This document shows positions 1 through 8,968 of a stretch of 58,221 nt of DNA, piece by piece (position 1 is the first letter of the stretch; each line of letters begins with the position of its first letter). Below the pieces are notes generated by a model. It ran no database searches and was not told the origin of the DNA. It was given only the letters and a program-made list of their open reading frames with translations. The translations under genes were made by a program, and so were the position numbers. Origin of the DNA: Claveliimonas ammoniilytica (lineage in GTDB: Bacteria; Bacillota; Clostridia; Lachnospirales; Lachnospiraceae). The stretch is from positions 1 to 58,221 of the forward strand of contig NZ_JAOQJV010000014.1 of assembly GCF_025567415.1 (NCBI RefSeq), written 5' to 3'.

Positions 1-96
1 GGATATCCTGATGACGAATATTTCTTTCTGAAGCTATTCGATATGAGCCGACAGAGCTACGAGAGGAATCGGAAATCCCACAAAATTTGTGATTGA
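1..96 (+). CDS. 3' fragment of an unidentified ORF (partial)
   Basis: An open frame runs in from the left edge and stops at TGA 94-96, giving 31 residues rich in aromatic and charged residues (starts GYPDDEYFFLKLF, ends KICD). No family is recognised. It could be the C-terminus of a gene outside the window or a chance open frame; 32 codons is too short to decide. The following 119 bases up to the end of the XRE gene hold nothing I can name. Confidence 0.3.
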   Translation, partial: GYPDDEYFFLKLFDMSRQSYERNRKSHKICD

Positions 97-215
97 GCCA
101 AGAATTTTTTCGCATTTTCCAAATCTTTTACATAAAGTGCAAAGGTTGAGAAAGTAGTTAAGAAACCCGTTGAGAAATAGTTAAGATTCTATTTTACTAT
201 TCCACAAGCTGAAAT

Positions 216-725
216 TTATCTTTTCTTATACGTGATTGCGATTCCAATGACAGAAGCAATGAAAACAAGTGGTGCTAATCTCACAAAGACAAATTCAAAT
301 CCATGTAATATTGTTCCTGCAACTGCCAACTCTGGATTATTATAATTCCACCTAAGATAAGAACTTTGCATAATCGTAAGAGCAATAAAAACAAGCACTA
401 TAAACGCACATAACGCAATAAGTATCAAACGAATAGTTTTTATTTTGACCATGTTTCTCTTTGCCAACTGTAAATTAATTACCTCTAACTTTTTGGAGAT
501 TACTTTTAGGTCATCTGTCATCGACTCCGTTACAGTTTCTCCAAGCAATACATTTACAGAAGTATCCAACTCATCTGCCAATGTAATTAGCATATCTGAA
601 TCCGGAACGGATAAACCATTCTCCCACTTTGATACGGTCTGTCTTACTACGTTCAGTTTAATTGCAAGTTCTTCTTGTGATAGCCCTTTTGACTTTCTAA
701 TTCTTTTGATATTATCACTTAGCAT
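216..725 (-). CDS. XRE-family regulator with C-terminal membrane segments
   Basis: This is a 169-residue protein. Residues about 5-60 form a Cro/CI-type helix-turn-helix (SQEELAIKLNVVRQTVSKWE), followed by a short linker and two hydrophobic segments (about 99-120 and 142-165) ending in a basic tail. This is the common Firmicute layout of a membrane-tethered XRE regulator, so it probably binds DNA near its own promoter while anchored in the membrane; the signal is unknown. A GGAGG-like site (ctcc at about 731-734) precedes the ATG at 725. It lies outside the left repeat block of the putative mobile element, so it may belong to the chromosome or to a neighbouring element. Confidence 0.8.
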   Translation of the reverse strand: MLSDNIKRIRKSKGLSQEELAIKLNVVRQTVSKWENGLSVPDSDMLITLADELDTSVNVLLGETVTESMTDDLKVISKKLEVINLQLAKRNMVKIKTIRLILIALCAFIVLVFIALTIMQSSYLRWNYNNPELAVAGTILHGFEFVFVRLAPLVFIASVIGIAITYKKR

Positions 726-959
726 AATCTCTGCCTCCTTGTTTTTGATAGCTCAATTCTATATTCAAAAAAGCCATTGCCACAAGCAACGCATATTAAC
801 ATCCGCTTATTTACGGGCTTTTCACAGGCAAATCTCGATTTTCTTAATTCTACAAACTTGAATTGAGATTTCATATATTCAAAGGGATTTAATAACTGTT
901 ATATTTTATTATCAAATATCTCTCAAGCCCTTGAAAACACTAAGTTTGTCGCAGGTGAG
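726..959. other. AT-rich intergenic stretch, no gene seen
   Basis: This stretch lies between the XRE gene and the left repeat block of the mobile element. It has no convincing coding frame and no RNA gene that I recognise. It probably holds the minus-strand promoter of the XRE gene and the outer left flank of the element. Confidence 0.4.
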
Positions 960-1038
960 CTTTCCCTTATTGTTTCCCTTGTATTATATTGTCCCATGAG
1001 TGTTTACGAACTCTGATAAGGGAAAAAACAAGGGAAAG
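960..1038. repeat. Left TTTCCCTTA repeat block (putative att/arm region)
   Basis: CTTTCCCTTATT then TTTCCCTT (960-980) are followed after about 35 bases by ATAAGGG and AAGGGAAAG (1016-1038), forming an inverted pair of doublets. A closely similar block, in the same orientation, lies directly after the integrase gene at 14887-14938. Repeated short sites at both ends of a tyrosine-integrase element are typical of integrase arm or attachment sites. The exact crossover point cannot be fixed from one sequence. Confidence 0.5.
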
Positions 1039-1149
1039 AAAATCTTATAAAACAGTATAACACAAAATAAAAGTGACATGGTGAACTGATTGAAATGCTT
1101 CTGATTTTTGCAACAAATGATTGATTGAACGATAAGGAGATTTGATACG

Positions 1150-1380
1150 ATGAGAACGATATTTGCAGAATACAATCCACAACGCAACAGCATTGATGTT
1201 TATACTTCTGCTGGCTATATGCTCCGCATTGACTGCTGGGAAGCGGAGAAGAATTTAACAACTACTCCCGGATCTGACTGTGCATTAAACGCACTTGCCA
1301 TTGATGAACCACTTGAGTATGCAAGATTGTATCTTGATGGAACGATGCAAATGTGGATAGATGCGGAAGATTCCTTTTAG
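1150..1380 (+). CDS. Small protein resembling DUF6061
   Basis: This is a 76-residue protein starting at ATG 1150, with a good AAGGAGA ribosome binding site 10 bases upstream. It begins MRTIFAEYNPQRNSIDVYT and ends with an acidic stretch. The pattern of a short N-terminal strand, a central Ala/Leu-rich part and a LEYARLYLDG segment recalls the small DUF6061-type proteins found on Firmicute mobile elements; that match is from memory and the function is unknown. It sits just inside the left repeat block and faces away from it. A GC-rich inverted repeat (ACGGCGG...CCGCCGT, about 1394-1423) follows the stop, but no T-run is evident. Confidence 0.65.
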   Translation: MRTIFAEYNPQRNSIDVYTSAGYMLRIDCWEAEKNLTTTPGSDCALNALAIDEPLEYARLYLDGTMQMWIDAEDSF

Positions 1381-1538
1381 GTATACGCAAGAAACGGCGG
1401 CTCTGATTTCTCAAAACCGCCGTTAGGATAATAACTTAAAATAGGCGCGCAAAATCACCTGCCCCAGCCAGCGTTTTTTTCTTTCCCCGTAGTCGGGGCA
1501 GGTTCATGCGCTATGCAATTATTCTTCTTTAGCTTCTA
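1381..1538. other. Intergenic stretch with GC-rich hairpins
   Basis: The region lies between the convergent DUF6061-like gene and the ABC operon. It holds ACGGCGG/CCGCCGT, a CCTGCCCC/GGGGCAGG pair about 30 bases apart, and a compact CCCCG-TAGT-CGGGG hairpin near 1484-1497. These may serve as converging transcription ends, but none is followed by a clear T-run in either direction. Confidence 0.35.
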
Positions 1539-3248
1539 TCAAGCCGATATTTTTTGCTCTGCGTTCCACATAGCAGCATATTTTCCGCCTTTCGCAAGCA
1601 ATTCCTCATGGGTTCCAGATTCAGCAATCCTGCCATCACCCATTACAAGGATTTGATCTGCATTTTTGACGATGGAAAGGGTATGAGCAATCATTACCAC
1701 AGTCTTTTTCTCTTTTAATAGATTAGCGATGGCCTGCTTTACGGCAAGCTCATTTTCAATGTCAAGAGATGCTGTTGCTTCATCCAAGAGCAGGATGGGG
1801 CTATTTTTCAGTATAGCGCGGGCTATTGAAATTCGCTGACGCTCACCGCCAGAGAGAAGATTTCCATTCTCGCCAGTCGGCGTATCGTATCCCTTTTCCA
1901 TCTTACGGATGAAGCTGTCACAGTTAGCCTCCCGGCAGGCAGCCTCGATTTCCGTGTCCGTAGCATTAGGGCGAGCGTGTCGGATATTATCCCGGATGGT
2001 ATCGTCAAAAAGAAATATGTCCTGGTCTACCATAGAAACTTGCTCCAGTACACGCTCTGCGGCAACATGGTTAATGGGTTTACCGCCAATAGAAATCGTC
2101 CCGCCCGTTGCTTCATAATATTTTGCAATCAGGTTCAAAATAGTAGATTTGCCGGAGCCAGAGTCTCCGATAATGGCCGTGAGCTTTTGATCTGGCACCG
2201 TAAAGGTGGCGTGTTTTAGTACCGGTTCACCGGGAACATATGCAAAATCTACATTGTCAAATGTGATTTCATGGGTAGCTGTGTGAAGCGGCTCCATGCT
2301 GCCAGTTTCCTCCGGCTCATTCATTACACTCAAGATTTTGTTTTTCGAGATCATCAGGTTCTTATAACTGGTGAGGTCTACAAAAATCGAGTTAGCCAGC
2401 TTTGCACAGAACAGGGGCAGCATACAAATCAAAAGGTAGTCCACCGTGTTCAGTGTCCCTGCGACCCAGGGTGCATAGGCCAGCAAGATAACCAGCGGGC
2501 AGGACAGCCAACTCAAAATACCAAAGACCGCACCAATAGGAAGCACTTTTGATTCGTACACAAAGCTGATCCGACAGAACTCCCGCATAGCGTTGATAAC
2601 GGTTTTATTCTTCAAACCACCTACGCCATAGGCCCGGAAAGTTTGAATACCAGACACATACTCCACAATGCTGCTGACATTCTCTGCACAAATATCATTC
2701 TTTTCTTTACCATACTTCCGAACCATACGGAAGGAAAGCCACAGTCCAGGGATCAAAAGCAAGTCGGCAATCAGCAGGATAATTCCGGCAGGCACATAAA
2801 TGGTCATCACAAAAATAATCAGCATGAGCGAAAGTGCAAAACTCTTTGCCATATCACCGATCTTATGGGTCAGGATTTTTTCATAGTTGTTTACATCGCT
2901 TGTGATGGTATTGATATAATCGCCGGTCTGTCCCTGGGTAAACCGGGAAAGCGGGATACGCTTCAAATGGTCGCCCATAAAGAGGCGGGTATTCTTGCTG
3001 ACCTCTGCACCGCCGATCTGCGCTTTGGTATAGCCATAGCTGTAAATCAGGATACGAAGAAGAAAAACCACCGCGATCACACAGGTCAGAACCAGGACAC
3101 GGTTCATGTCAAATTGTCCCGACCACAAAAACTGCATGACAGAGTAAAGCAGCATAAACAGGCTGCCGGAGAGAAGCCCTTCCAGAACAGTCCCGCCAAC
3201 GCCAATATAAAAATTACGGTTCTTTTTCAATACATCATGCTCACTCAT
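1539..3248 (-). CDS. ABC half-transporter, exporter fold (second subunit)
   Basis: This is a 569-residue protein if it starts at the ATG at 3248 (MSEHDVLKK). That start overlaps the stop of the preceding gene by 8 bases and has GGAGG just upstream; the longer open frame to 3380 lacks support. An N-terminal six-helix ABC-membrane domain (about 1-310) is followed by an ATPase domain with Walker A GDSGSGKST, signature LSGGERQR, Walker B ILLLDEATAS and H-loop AHTLS. All catalytic residues are present. It presumably forms a heterodimer with the neighbour at 3241-5004. In YbtPQ-like systems such exporter-fold pairs import metal-siderophore complexes, and the linkage to an ECF module and AraC makes that plausible here. 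Drug or peptide export cannot be excluded. Confidence 0.85.
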   Translation of the reverse strand: MSEHDVLKKNRNFYIGVGGTVLEGLLSGSLFMLLYSVMQFLWSGQFDMNRVLVLTCVIAVVFLLRILIYSYGYTKAQIGGAEVSKNTRLFMGDHLKRIPLSRFTQGQTGDYINTITSDVNNYEKILTHKIGDMAKSFALSLMLIIFVMTIYVPAGIILLIADLLLIPGLWLSFRMVRKYGKEKNDICAENVSSIVEYVSGIQTFRAYGVGGLKNKTVINAMREFCRISFVYESKVLPIGAVFGILSWLSCPLVILLAYAPWVAGTLNTVDYLLICMLPLFCAKLANSIFVDLTSYKNLMISKNKILSVMNEPEETGSMEPLHTATHEITFDNVDFAYVPGEPVLKHATFTVPDQKLTAIIGDSGSGKSTILNLIAKYYEATGGTISIGGKPINHVAAERVLEQVSMVDQDIFLFDDTIRDNIRHARPNATDTEIEAACREANCDSFIRKMEKGYDTPTGENGNLLSGGERQRISIARAILKNSPILLLDEATASLDIENELAVKQAIANLLKEKKTVVMIAHTLSIVKNADQILVMGDGRIAESGTHEELLAKGGKYAAMWNAEQKISA

Positions 3249-5004
3249 GCTGCTCGCCTCCCTCCAACTGATAAGTAATATTCCGGGCTGTTTCGTAGTC
3301 CTCCCACGCCTTCCGATAGTAAGCATTGTTCTTTCGGACTTCCTCATGGGTTCCGACACAGGTAATTGTGTGATTTTCAACCACTGCTACACGCTCGCAC
3401 ATCTTCAACGCGCTCAAACGATGGGCTACCACAATGACAGTCTTTCCCTTACAGAGATTTTGAATGGCTTTGTCAATCTCCATCTGATTTTCCGGGTCAG
3501 AGGCGCTTGTGGCCTCGTCTAAGATCAAAATGGGGGCATTCTTCAGGATAGCGCGGGCAATGGCAATCCGCTGTTTTTCACCGCCGGAGAAGCGAGAGCC
3601 GAAGCTGCCCACCTTCGTGTCATATCCATCCGGCAAAGACATGATGAAATCATCAATCTGCGCCTCTTTTGCGGCGGTCCGTACTTTTTCCAGAGTGGCG
3701 TTACTGCCCATGCGGATATTTTCTAAAACGCTGTCACGGGTCAGGAAGGTCTTTTGGAACACAATGGCGACATTTTTTAGGATAGTATCATAATTGAGTT
3801 CCTTTACATTTTTCCCGCCAATCAGCACTTCGCCCTCCTGCACATCATAGAACCGGGAGATCAGCTCAATCACGGTACTTTTACCGGCACCAGACTGTCC
3901 CACAAGGGCCATGCGTTCACCATCTTTAATTTTGAGATTAACGCCTTGCAGTACATCGGTCTTGCCATCATAGGAAAACCGAACATTCCGAAGTTCAATA
4001 TCGTGATTTTGGGGAAAGTCCGCTCCACCCTCATAAATTGGAATATCCAGTATCTCTTTGGTCTTAGTAACAGCGTTCAGCACATTGGCAAAATTAGTCC
4101 CCAGTTCCTGTAGGGGGCGTATTTCCGTCAGATACATGGAACCTACATAGACGAACAGCAAAAATGCGCTGGCAGCCAGTGAGCCTTTCAGGAAAAACAT
4201 TCCGCCGATTGGAACCATCATCAACATCCCACATTCGATGATAACAACAAAGGCCGCATAAGGTGGCCCCATGCGCCGGGAAGTTTCATTCCACATGGCG
4301 TTTTCTTCCTGGATAGCGTCTGAAAACTTTTGAAACGATTTGCTCCCCATGTTATAGGCTTTAATCAATTTCATGCCGCTGATGTACTCAATCATAACCG
4401 AGTTCAGTGTGGTAATGGAGTGATTGGCCCGTTCCATCAGGTCATCCGTATTGCGGAACATCATCCCCATTACAACAACAGCAAGGATCAGCGGAACCAG
4501 GGAAATCAATGCCAGAGGAATATTGACGGTCATCAGATAAATAAAGATGACTACCGGCCCCACCAGATAGCACACAAGGTCAGGAAGGTTATGGGCCAGA
4601 AACAGCTCCAACTTTTCAATATCTTCATTCAGAACCGTTTTTATGTCCCCGGTGCGCCGTTCATTCAAGGCCCCTAAAGGCGCTCTGGCCATGTGTTCTG
4701 CAACCATGCAGCGCACTTTGAAAAGAGCGCCATAGGCCCCTTTGTGGGCTGCTACGCCGGAACAGCCAAACAGGGCAAACCGCAAAGTTACCGCCACTGC
4801 AATCATTACCACGGTATGTACAACAAGTTCCTGCGTGCAGGTATGATTGAAGGTGGCGTCCATCAGCCGGTAAATTCCAATGTAAGGGACGATAATGCAA
4901 AGACCGCTGACCGCCGATAGAAAAATTGCCAGGAACAGCCAGATTTTTTGCTCACCGGCCCAGTGGAGCAGCAAAGCTACTCTGTTTTCTTTTTTCTGTT
5001 TCAT
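3241..5004 (-). CDS. ABC half-transporter, exporter fold (first subunit)
   Basis: This is a 587-residue protein with an N-terminal transmembrane domain (hydrophobic segments from about residue 20 to 310) and a C-terminal ATPase domain. The ATPase has Walker A GQSGAGKST, signature FSGGEKQR, Walker B ILILDEATSAS and H-loop AHRLS. It starts 3 bases after the stop of the double ECF ATPase and overlaps the next half-transporter by 8 bases, so both halves are made from one message and probably pair. The membrane domain is of the type shared by bacterial exporters and by YbtP/YbtQ siderophore importers. Substrate direction is not decided by sequence alone. Confidence 0.85.
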   Translation of the reverse strand: MKQKKENRVALLLHWAGEQKIWLFLAIFLSAVSGLCIIVPYIGIYRLMDATFNHTCTQELVVHTVVMIAVAVTLRFALFGCSGVAAHKGAYGALFKVRCMVAEHMARAPLGALNERRTGDIKTVLNEDIEKLELFLAHNLPDLVCYLVGPVVIFIYLMTVNIPLALISLVPLILAVVVMGMMFRNTDDLMERANHSITTLNSVMIEYISGMKLIKAYNMGSKSFQKFSDAIQEENAMWNETSRRMGPPYAAFVVIIECGMLMMVPIGGMFFLKGSLAASAFLLFVYVGSMYLTEIRPLQELGTNFANVLNAVTKTKEILDIPIYEGGADFPQNHDIELRNVRFSYDGKTDVLQGVNLKIKDGERMALVGQSGAGKSTVIELISRFYDVQEGEVLIGGKNVKELNYDTILKNVAIVFQKTFLTRDSVLENIRMGSNATLEKVRTAAKEAQIDDFIMSLPDGYDTKVGSFGSRFSGGEKQRIAIARAILKNAPILILDEATSASDPENQMEIDKAIQNLCKGKTVIVVAHRLSALKMCERVAVVENHTITCVGTHEEVRKNNAYYRKAWEDYETARNITYQLEGGEQHE

Positions 5005-5007
5005 AGA

Positions 5008-6480
5008 TCACCTCTCCTTTCCATCTGAAACAGAGAACAGCTCTCTCAATTTCGGGAGGGCATCCATTGTAACTGGTACATCATCGGGCATTTCGCCCTC
5101 GTCAAAATGCAGGACACGGGAGCAGGTACGGCAGACAAATTCAAAATCGTGGGTGACAATGAAAATAACCTTTCCCATATTGGACAACCGGCGGATCATT
5201 CCCGCCACCTGCGTCATACTGTCAAAATCAAGGCCGCTGGTCGGTTCATCGAATACCAGCAGATCTTTCCCACAAATCATGCTAACAGCTACAGCTACTC
5301 GTTGCTTTTGACCGCCAGAAAGCGTGTTTGGATGGCGCTCCCGATATTGGGTAAGGCCTAATTCCTCCAAAGTTGCATTTACCAGTGTTTGATCTGAATT
5401 GCGTATACCAAAGGAGCACTCTGCCTCCACGCTGTCAGCGAAAAGTTCATAATTCACATCCTGCATAACCATGTAAGAGCGTTTCAGCCTTTCCTTACGC
5501 TCAATCGGCTCGCTTTCCCACAAAAATTGTCCATCGCAGTCTTTGTGAAGCCCACAGAGAGCGCGGGAAAATGTAGTCTTTCCAGCTCCGTTGTGGCCGA
5601 CAACACCAATCACTTCGCCCTTTCCGGCGGATAGCTCAATGTCATGCAAAATTGTTTGCTTCTTGTAACGGAGCGTCACATTCCGCAGCTCCAATACAGG
5701 GGTAGGCGCAGGCAAGTGGGCTTTTTGCGGGAATACCGCCTGTAGATCAACAGCTCGCAGCCCCATGTGTTCACGATCAGGTTCAGATAGCTGCCAAAAT
5801 TCTTCCGGGGTGTATATTCCTTTGATTTCTCCTTTTTCCAGATAAACAATTCGGTCAGCCAACTCCATCAGGTAGTACAGACGATGTTCCGCTATCAAAA
5901 CTGTTTTGCCCTGTTTTTTTATCAGCCGCAAATGTTCCTTTAGTTCCTGGATCGAAGTCATATCCAGATTAGAGGATGGTTCATCCAATAGATAAATCTG
6001 TGGGTTCATGGCATAAACAGAAGCAAAGGCGATTTTCTGCTTTTCTCCGCCGGACAACTCAAAAATATTTCTGTTTCGCAGCTTTTGAATATGCAAATCT
6101 TCAGTTGTCTGCTCTACTCGCTCAGCCAATTTCTCAGGAGGGCGAGCTTCATTTTCAATTCCAAAGGCAATCTCACTGTCTGTATCAACATTGAAAAACT
6201 GCGTCCGTGGATTTTGGAAAACGGAGCCAACCTTAGCGGCAATCTGATACATGGGGATATTGCTGATTTCCTGACCATCTACCAGCACACGGCCATGAAG
6301 CTCCCCCTGATAAAACTGAGGGATCAGTCCATTCACCAGCCTTGTAATCGTTGTTTTTCCGCACCCGCTGCGGCCACAGAACAGGACGAATTCTCCGTCC
6401 GAAATTTTCAAATTGATGTCGCGCAGCCCACCATGTTCCTGCCCCGTATAGGAAAACGATACATTTTCAAACTCAATCAA
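5008..6480 (-). CDS. ECF transporter double ATPase (fused EcfA-EcfA')
   Basis: Two complete ABC ATPase domains lie in one chain. The first has CGRSGCGKTT, ELSGGEKQK and IYLLDEPSSNLD; the second has GHNGAGKTTF, TLSGGQKQR and LLVFDEPTSGLD. I favour the TTG at 6480 (reads MIEFENVSFSY): AGGAGG lies 9 bases upstream and TTGA overlaps the stop of the T-component gene. The frame could also begin at ATG 6504, giving 498 residues. The protein energises the T and S components next door, forming an energy-coupling-factor importer for a vitamin, metal or metallophore-type substrate. Most ECF systems use two separate ATPase genes, so the fusion is a recognisable subtype. Confidence 0.88.
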   Translation of the reverse strand: MIEFENVSFSYTGQEHGGLRDINLKISDGEFVLFCGRSGCGKTTITRLVNGLIPQFYQGELHGRVLVDGQEISNIPMYQIAAKVGSVFQNPRTQFFNVDTDSEIAFGIENEARPPEKLAERVEQTTEDLHIQKLRNRNIFELSGGEKQKIAFASVYAMNPQIYLLDEPSSNLDMTSIQELKEHLRLIKKQGKTVLIAEHRLYYLMELADRIVYLEKGEIKGIYTPEEFWQLSEPDREHMGLRAVDLQAVFPQKAHLPAPTPVLELRNVTLRYKKQTILHDIELSAGKGEVIGVVGHNGAGKTTFSRALCGLHKDCDGQFLWESEPIERKERLKRSYMVMQDVNYELFADSVEAECSFGIRNSDQTLVNATLEELGLTQYRERHPNTLSGGQKQRVAVAVSMICGKDLLVFDEPTSGLDFDSMTQVAGMIRRLSNMGKVIFIVTHDFEFVCRTCSRVLHFDEGEMPDDVPVTMDALPKLRELFSVSDGKER

Positions 6481-7202
6481 CCGATCACACCTCCTCGCAC
6501 ACATAATTCAAAAATCAGATAAGCTACAGCAACGGCCATGACGCCCCAATCGAAAATTCCGCATTTTATCTGGACAAGACAGGTGCGTGGATTGGGATTT
6601 TCAATTCCACGAGTGACAGAAGCAACAGAAAGATCATCCGCCGCTTTTGAAGCTGCCATCAATAAAGGCACATAAATACACTCAACCGTCATGCCCGGAT
6701 GTGTTAAAAAGCCCGCCAGAGATGGTGAAACATCTCTCATTCGCATAGCGTCTGTGATATAGCGCCAGTCCTCTTGAATAGTTGGAATGTACCGCAGCAT
6801 AACTGCCATAGGAATTACTAACTTTTTGGGTGCGCGGACACGGTTCATAGCAGACAGGAACTCATTGACTTTTGTAGTAGTCAGAACAATCCCAGCCAAG
6901 GTTCCGCACGCATAGACCTTATGAAACAAGCCTAAAAAGGCAATAAACATTGTCCGCAGCGTGCCTGTCATTTCTGCCATGATCCAAACTGTCAGGGCAC
7001 AGATGACCGCATAAAAGCATACAGCCTTAATGACATATTTCCACTTTCCAAAGAAAGCCCCCAATATTGCAATCAGCATAACAAGGATAAATTGATATGC
7101 AAGTGAGGGCGCAAACATGGACGATAAAACACACATAAGAATAAGAAAGAGCTTGGCCCGTGGGTCGAGCCAAAGCTCTTTCTTGTGGCGTTTACCGCTC
7201 AT
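6477..7202 (-). CDS. ECF transporter transmembrane coupling component (EcfT)
   Basis: This 241-residue membrane protein belongs to the CbiQ/EcfT family. It has the N-terminal DPRAKL motif typical of T components, several hydrophobic helices, and the C-terminal cytosolic coupling region with AMRMRD and SVTRG motifs that contact the two ATPase domains. It overlaps the S-component gene by 4 bases (ATGA) and the ATPase start by 4 bases, so translation of the three is coupled. Its substrate is dictated by the S component. Confidence 0.9.
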   Translation of the reverse strand: MSGKRHKKELWLDPRAKLFLILMCVLSSMFAPSLAYQFILVMLIAILGAFFGKWKYVIKAVCFYAVICALTVWIMAEMTGTLRTMFIAFLGLFHKVYACGTLAGIVLTTTKVNEFLSAMNRVRAPKKLVIPMAVMLRYIPTIQEDWRYITDAMRMRDVSPSLAGFLTHPGMTVECIYVPLLMAASKAADDLSVASVTRGIENPNPRTCLVQIKCGIFDWGVMAVAVAYLIFELCVRGGVIG

Positions 7203-7810
7203 GCTGTAATACCTGCTTTTTCAAACTGCTTTTTCAGCATTTTGCAGCCTACAAAAGCGCTGATTGCAGATGTAATGATAACAGCAACAAACATGGCAAT
7301 CAGGATGCCGGTATTTGCAGTTGCCTGCATGGTGTCGATGTAACTCTGTTCAGTTCCATTCCCCAGCATGGTCTGCGCCCAGCCGTTGGGATCAACAAAG
7401 AACACGATATATGAACCAGTGCCACCGAGAGAGAACAGGATATAAGACAGGCTGTTGAGTTTTTTGCTTTTGTACTGCCCTGCACCAGCAACAAAGTCCG
7501 CGACAATCGCCATGATCAGGTAGCCCAATGCAAAAGCCCAGTGCATACCAGTCACGAACCAAATAATACCCATGATAACGCCCATTATAGAAAGGCTCCA
7601 ACGCTTATGTACTTTTGCAATCAGCAAAAGATAAATGGGGCCAGCAAGCAGCCCACCTCCTGCTGGCATGAAAAAAGTAAGTACAGGATTCGTTGCAAAA
7701 AAGACACCGCCCACCAATACAAAAACAAATAACAGTGCAGTAAAAATACCTGTTGTTACAAGGTCTTTCACTGTCAGACCTTTGTTCATAGAATTTACTT
7801 GATTACTCAT
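7199..7810 (-). CDS. ECF transporter substrate-binding S component (MptD/Trep_Strep type)
   Basis: This 203-residue protein is strongly hydrophobic with about five or six membrane segments, a FFMPAGGGLLAGP loop and a basic C-terminal end (GCKMLKKQFEKAG). It matches my recollection of the Trep_Strep (MptD) S-component family, whose substrate is not established. AGGAGGTC lies 5 bases before the ATG at 7810. It is the first gene of the five-gene operon running left and is divergent from the AraC gene. Its position makes it the substrate-specific part of the cassette. Confidence 0.8.
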   Translation of the reverse strand: MSNQVNSMNKGLTVKDLVTTGIFTALLFVFVLVGGVFFATNPVLTFFMPAGGGLLAGPIYLLLIAKVHKRWSLSIMGVIMGIIWFVTGMHWAFALGYLIMAIVADFVAGAGQYKSKKLNSLSYILFSLGGTGSYIVFFVDPNGWAQTMLGNGTEQSYIDTMQATANTGILIAMFVAVIITSAISAFVGCKMLKKQFEKAGITA

Positions 7811-7862
7811 TTTGACCTCCTACCTTTCATTGTCTTGACTCGACAAGTGGTTTGTGATATTC

Positions 7863-7968
7863 TTCGGTTAGATACCTCTAATCTTCGTCTAATACAATAC
7901 GCATTTATCGAACAACATTCAATAGGTTCCGGCAATGTTCGTCTGTTCCTTTCAAAAGTTCGTCTAAT
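7863..7968. promoter_or_regulatory. Direct repeats between the AraC gene and the transporter operon
   Basis: TTCGTCTAAT occurs at 7884-7893 and 7959-7968, with a close copy TTCGTCTGTT at 7938-7947 and a weaker TTCGGTTAGA at 7863-7872. The 7938 and 7959 copies are 21 bases apart, two helical turns, which is the usual spacing of AraC-family half sites. The intergenic region (7811-7996) serves both divergent genes, so this is the probable AraC operator. Confidence 0.6.
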
Positions 7969-7996
7969 CGTTGCAAAAAGGAGGCGGTCTGTTTTC

Positions 7997-8965
7997 ATGT
8001 CTGAAATTATTGACCAGTTTTATACACCGCTACTAATTGAACACGGTTTTATCCGTGACCCAGACAACCAGCAATATGGGGCATTAGGTGACTGCTGGAA
8101 ACTTTCTCCCGAAGTTGGAGAAGGCACCTACTGGACTTATGGACAGAAAGACTTATATGATATTAAAATCCATAACTTTTCCTTCCACGAAGATTTCATG
8201 TTGGAATGCTCCATGCCGGAATGTCTGAGTATCACTCGGTATGACTCTATTTCCGGGGAGGAATTATCTCCATACCGTAGACTGTCTGCCGGTTGTATCA
8301 AAACATTTATTGGAGGCTACACTCCATACAAGGCTTTGATACATAAAAATATTCCAATCCGTTCGGTTGGGATTGAGATTGCACCGGCATATTATGAGGA
8401 CTACCTGAAAAAACTGTACCCGGAGGCACAGATCAATCCTGTGGATGCATTTCGGAAGATCGACCAAACATCCGACTTTCCAGAAATGTCACGGTTACTC
8501 ACTGAAATCAAAGACTATCGCGGGGAAGGGATTGCAGCAAAACTTTTTTATGAGGGTAAAGTCGCAGAATCTGTTTCAATGGTGGTGGAATATCAGAAGA
8601 AACATCCTGATAAACCAGCCCATAAGCTCTCTCAACAGGATATTGAAAATCTCCAAATAGTTGCCGCTTATCTTAGCGATCACTATGCTTTTGATATTCC
8701 TCTGGAACGGCTAACACAGATTGCCTGCATGGGAACAACAAAGCTCAAAAGCTGTTTTAAGAAATACTACGACTGCACCATCACGGAATATGTTCAACAG
8801 CGGCGCATGAGTCAAGCAGAATATCTGCTGGCATATACAGAGCTGACAGTCGGGCAAGTTGCCCAAACAGTAGGCTATTCCACTTCAAGCCGATTTGCAG
8901 AATTATTCCGTAAAAGCACTGGATTGTTGCCACTGGAGTACAGAAAAAACGCACAGCGAAAATAA
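7997..8965 (+). CDS. AraC-family transcriptional regulator
   Basis: This is a 322-residue protein starting at ATG 7997 (MSEIIDQFYTPLL), with AGGAGG at about 7979-7985. Upstream in-frame codons to 7799 overlap the operator region and are unlikely to be translated. The N-terminal two thirds are a ligand-sensing region that I cannot name. The last about 95 residues form the double helix-turn-helix of the AraC family, ending with VAQTVGYSTSSRFAELFRKSTG, the classic second HTH. It is divergent from the ECF/ABC operon and presumably activates it in response to substrate, as YbtA does for yersiniabactin uptake; that analogy is inference. A strong terminator follows. Confidence 0.88.
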   Translation: MSEIIDQFYTPLLIEHGFIRDPDNQQYGALGDCWKLSPEVGEGTYWTYGQKDLYDIKIHNFSFHEDFMLECSMPECLSITRYDSISGEELSPYRRLSAGCIKTFIGGYTPYKALIHKNIPIRSVGIEIAPAYYEDYLKKLYPEAQINPVDAFRKIDQTSDFPEMSRLLTEIKDYRGEGIAAKLFYEGKVAESVSMVVEYQKKHPDKPAHKLSQQDIENLQIVAAYLSDHYAFDIPLERLTQIACMGTTKLKSCFKKYYDCTITEYVQQRRMSQAEYLLAYTELTVGQVAQTVGYSTSSRFAELFRKSTGLLPLEYRKNAQRK

Positions 8966-8968
8966 AAT

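Noticed and set aside
984..1261. Minus-strand open frames across the left repeat block and the DUF6061-like gene
   Set aside because: Phe/Cys/Ser-rich frames over repeat DNA without a ribosome binding site; the plus-strand gene has AAGGAGA and a sensible protein.
2643..3278. 211-codon plus-strand open frame across the ABC transporter genes
   Set aside because: Antisense to two clear ABC genes with complete motifs; His/Gln-rich low-sense composition typical of a shadow frame.
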